Positions 61,380-64,000 of a DNA stretch of 64,000 bases are shown here, in pieces. The DNA comes from Stropharia rugosoannulata. Lineage: Eukaryota; Basidiomycota; Agaricomycetes; Agaricales; Strophariaceae. The stretch spans positions 2,914,001 through 2,978,000 of the forward strand of contig JANCIK010000006.1 of NCBI GenBank assembly GCA_028532985.1. Direction: 5' to 3'. The notes under the pieces were generated by a model. That model saw nothing but the letters and a program-made list of their open reading frames with translations, had not been told where the DNA came from and ran no database searches. Position 1 is the stretch's first letter, and the number at the start of each line of letters is the position of its first letter. Both the position numbers and the translations under genes were made by a program.

Positions 61380-61712
61380 TATCAGTTGCAGGTCTGAGGG
61401 AGTACCAGATCGCGCTGAAGGCTTTTGAACCACGTTCAAACGGGAAGTTAATGTTTTTCAAAGGTCACTGACAACCGCTCGTGGTAAGGATCCATAAGGA
61501 AGGCGATATCTACTTGGAAGTTCTCCTTCTCCGCTGCGACACCAGCGCCGGTGATATTAAGTTGCGCGAACCAAGCCCGCCTTCTACATGTACGACTTGG
61601 CGAAAGAACTTGCGACGTTCTTTTCAGAATCCGTTCTGCACAAGCCCCCACTCACGATCAAACGGGACAGATACGCGAAAATTAAAGAACTAGGCTGGCT
61701 GATTAGTATGTA
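61380..61712 (+). pseudogene. Possible decayed coding fragment
   Basis: Coding-like strings follow each other in three different frames: LREYQIALKAFEPRSNGKLM (from about 61396), VRIHKEGDIYLEVLLLR (from about 61482) and FYMYDLAKELATFFSESVLH (from about 61583) running on to I-K-E-L-G-W-L-I. Each looks like real protein sequence, but no GT..AG introns fit the changes of frame, so indels are more likely. I do not recognise the protein. Confidence 0.35.
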
Positions 61713-62564
61713 CTCTCCGAAAATACTTGATGATGCCTAGGTGGCCCAAAAACGTTGCATCCGAACGTCATGCGACTAACCACTCCAAAGCGGAAACAAG
61801 GTGCTGACGCCTGAAGATGGGGAAAGGCACTCGGGAAGGATTTCATATGGGCTATGCAGCATCCCGTCCCGTGCACCAAGTCTTCCGCCCTGTCTGCGAA
61901 AACTCGATACCCGTTTATCTTCAAAACACCTATAAATGAAGCGACTAGACGACTCTGGGCGTCCTAAACGTAATCTATGCCTCCTGTTATTCCCCGCTCG
62001 CCGGACCGTCTCTTTCATACTCTGCACTATTATTGTCCCATTCTCCCACTTGTTATGATTCATGCAATATGAATAGGTTAATCCTCGCTTGTGCGATGAT
62101 CTTACTGTGCCCGTCATACACTGTGTCATACTTCGGCTGCTTATCTGTCGTGGGTGAGTGAGTCTGGTAGTTATTTGGTCGACTCGGTGCCGTCCAGATG
62201 GGACTGTCCTTCATTCAGTCGTTGCAACACGTTTGAGCTGCAGCACATGGGCCTAGAAATGCTTTGCGCTGATTTCTGGGATGCAAAGTGCAGCCACGTA
62301 GGCTTGGCCTAGAATTATTCTATGGCAAGATGGTACAACAAGTAGGATGAGATGAGGGCGAGAGATGCAGGTATATGTGTCTGTACATATGGCAAGAAAA
62401 TGGAAATGCGGTATTGTGATAGCGGTAAAAGGCAAGATAAAAGAATGTAGTGTTCTATGGTAGAGAAACAGTGTCAATAAAAGGAGAGCATAGATAGGGC
62501 CACGCTAGGTGGCAAGAGATACCGGACGGGAATGGAGGACGTGTCCGCGACAGCTGTCGGAGGT
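61713..62564. other. Spacer, no gene seen
   Basis: Short frames only. The right end is the 3' region of the gene at 62565 (minus). Confidence 0.4.
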
Positions 62565-63487
62565 TTAGCAAGATCGCGAGCGCCCTCCGTAGTACATGGA
62601 TGCTTCAAATAGCAGCATTAGAAGAATTCCGGCAAAAACAACCATTTTGAGGCCTTGCTTCAACGCAGAGCTGGGTTCGACCTTTGCAATGGTCGCAAGT
62701 TCGGGCACGGAAACAGACTCTCCAGTGAGCCAGCGCTCAGCGCCGAGGAACATGTCGCGCTCGGGGAACACCTCGAGGATCTCGCACTCAAAGTGGGGCA
62801 CGATAAGCGTGTACTTGCGCCAGAGCTGGTGCGAGGACTTGTCCTCTTCAGCGATAGTGAAGCCGCGCTTTTCGTTCTCCTTGACGTCGCCGAGGCCGAC
62901 GCAGAGGAGCTCGAACGCGGGGATCTTCTCGAGGCGGCGGAACATCTGCCCAATGGCGTACTTTTCTTGCAGGAAGAGGTGGGCGGTCTCCGGAGAGGTG
63001 ATGCGCACGGTGGAGGTCGCGGTGCAGACGATCTTGCCGTTGCACTGGAGGTGGACCTGGCGGGTCTGGATGATGGGAGTCTCCGGGGAGGCGCCTGCGA
63101 TGAGGGCCGGGGTGACCTGGGTGATGGGCTCCAGCGAGGTCTGGGGTGAGGCCTGCCTCGACGTGTTCGAGTATACGAGCGCAATGGTGATGGGGCGGGC
63201 GAAGAAAGCACTGGGCGCCTAATGAGCACAGACAAAATGGGATGCGTCACGGATAGCGTACCTGAGCACTCTCTGGAGATCACCGTGAGCAGAAAGAGCA
63301 ATGCGCTCTACGCCATTGACTTCTGCCGGCCAAGGGTACTGTACGGCAGCGGGTAAGCAGAGGACGGAGACGGAGCGGGAAGACATACGCTGATGCTGGT
63401 CGTTTTGTGGTTGTACGAGTCGAAGGAGGGCATGGCGCTCTGGATGAGGGGGACTGCGGGGAACTGGCTGTGGAGGAGGTGTTTCAT
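62565..63487 (-). CDS. Conserved-looking hypothetical protein with C-terminal membrane anchor
   Basis: Three exons join in phase: 63487-63389, 63338-63262 and 63210-62565, giving 273 residues. ATGs at 63562 and 63433 are in-frame alternatives, and 63433 (MPSFDSYNHKTTS) is equally likely. Joined, the N-terminal part reads ISYPWPAEVNGVERIALSAH, then GDLQRVLSAFFARPITIALV and YSNTS. The middle has QVHLQCNGKIVCTATSTVRI and a Phe/Leu-rich helical region (KYAIGQMFRRLEKIPAFELL) plus SSHQLWRKYTLIVPHFECEI. A single hydrophobic segment near the C-terminus (MVVFAGILLMLLFEASMYY) is followed by a short basic tail, suggesting a tail-anchored protein facing the cytosol. The last exon is strongly GC-rich and codon-biased (many C-ending codons), a sign of good expression. 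I do not recognise the family. Confidence 0.75.
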
Positions 63488-64000
63488 GGCGCTTTTATGA
63501 GGGCGTTGGGGTACCGAATCGGCCTGAACCAGTCCGTTCCCCGTCGCTCCGTAGATTGGCAAAGATCCTGCCTCCTAAATATAGGCAGCTCACCAGTGCA
63601 CAACAAAATCTCTATCCCCTCCAGACCGTGGGAAGCGGGAAAACCCCGCTCATTGCCTACTCGAGCAACCCCGTTCCAGGACCTGAGTAATTCCAGTTTC
63701 ATCCTCGCCTTGTTGCTCAGCGAGTCAACTTTCCGGTAGCAATGGTATTGGCTTCACAGGTGGCAGGGGTACCAGGCACTCCTTCATTTGGAGTTGTGAC
63801 ATGAGCCGTCAAATCCCGTTCCAATAATCTTGCTAAGTACTTAATGTCAGGCGAGTCTCCATATAATTTTTAATCCCAAACCATTCCGACCAATTTAGTG
63901 CCAGTACGCTCCTCTTCTTTTCTTTTCTTTATATTACCTTTTGCGTCAATGAATTCTCGGATTTAATACAGTGAAATATCATATTATTCAACTCGACAAC
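63488..64000. other. Promoter side of the last gene; window end
   Basis: No gene seen. It contains the upstream region of the gene at 62565-63487. A plus-strand open frame overlapping 63407-63739 lies mostly antisense to its first exon and is a shadow. Confidence 0.4.

Noticed and set aside
62596..63222. 208-codon plus-strand frame
   Set aside because: Antisense to the GC-rich last exon of the gene at 62565-63487.

Overview
The window is nuclear DNA of a filamentous basidiomycete, most likely a mushroom-forming Agaricomycete. Its genes are split by many short introns (about 45-80 bases, GT..AG). The recognisable proteins are eukaryotic and fungal: a divergent histone H4/H3 pair, a chromodomain protein of the HP1 type, the exon-junction protein Y14, exosome Rrp4, a small APC/C subunit, a secreted sedolisin and the Doa10 ubiquitin ligase. 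No gene order, plasmid, phage or CRISPR signal points to a prokaryote. The species assignment is inference.

Layout. 1-16 kb is an accessory region built from diverged copies of one duplicated block. Each block holds 1-3 kb of non-coding sequence followed by a gene for a small seven-helix membrane protein. Copies A (3958-4982) and B (12448-13475) have intact exons. A more distant relative, D (7532-8543), is also intact. Copy C (about 15.1-16 kb) is decayed. Palindromic repeats are scattered among them. 17.0-18.9 kb holds a decayed, apparently intron-free fragment of acetyl-CoA carboxylase. 21.9-23.6 kb is an F-box gene. 23.8-28.1 kb and 34.3-39.4 kb are long stretches in which I see no gene.

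From 28 kb on, the window is mostly gene-bearing: a 941-residue Ser/Arg-rich protein (28148-30973, minus); a divergently placed She10-like membrane/coiled-coil protein (31358-34282); an HP1-like protein (39435-40472, minus); Y14/RBM8A (40821-41549, minus); a MYND-finger protein (42385-43106); Rrp4 (44784-46076); an Apc13-like protein with a long acidic tail (46389-47150, minus); a sedolisin protease (49505-51863, minus); Doa10 (53289-59203); the H4/H3 pair (59690-60929); and a conserved tail-anchored protein (62565-63487, minus). For most of these I could place every exon with consistent reading phase; exon coordinates are in the entries.

Working together: the right half carries core nuclear and RNA functions (nucleosome, heterochromatin, exon junction complex, exosome, cell-cycle ubiquitination) plus ER quality control (Doa10) and secreted digestion (sedolisin). 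The left half looks like a fast-evolving region with gene-family turnover, pseudogenes and repeats. The least-explained system in the window is the cluster of seven-helix, receptor-like proteins.
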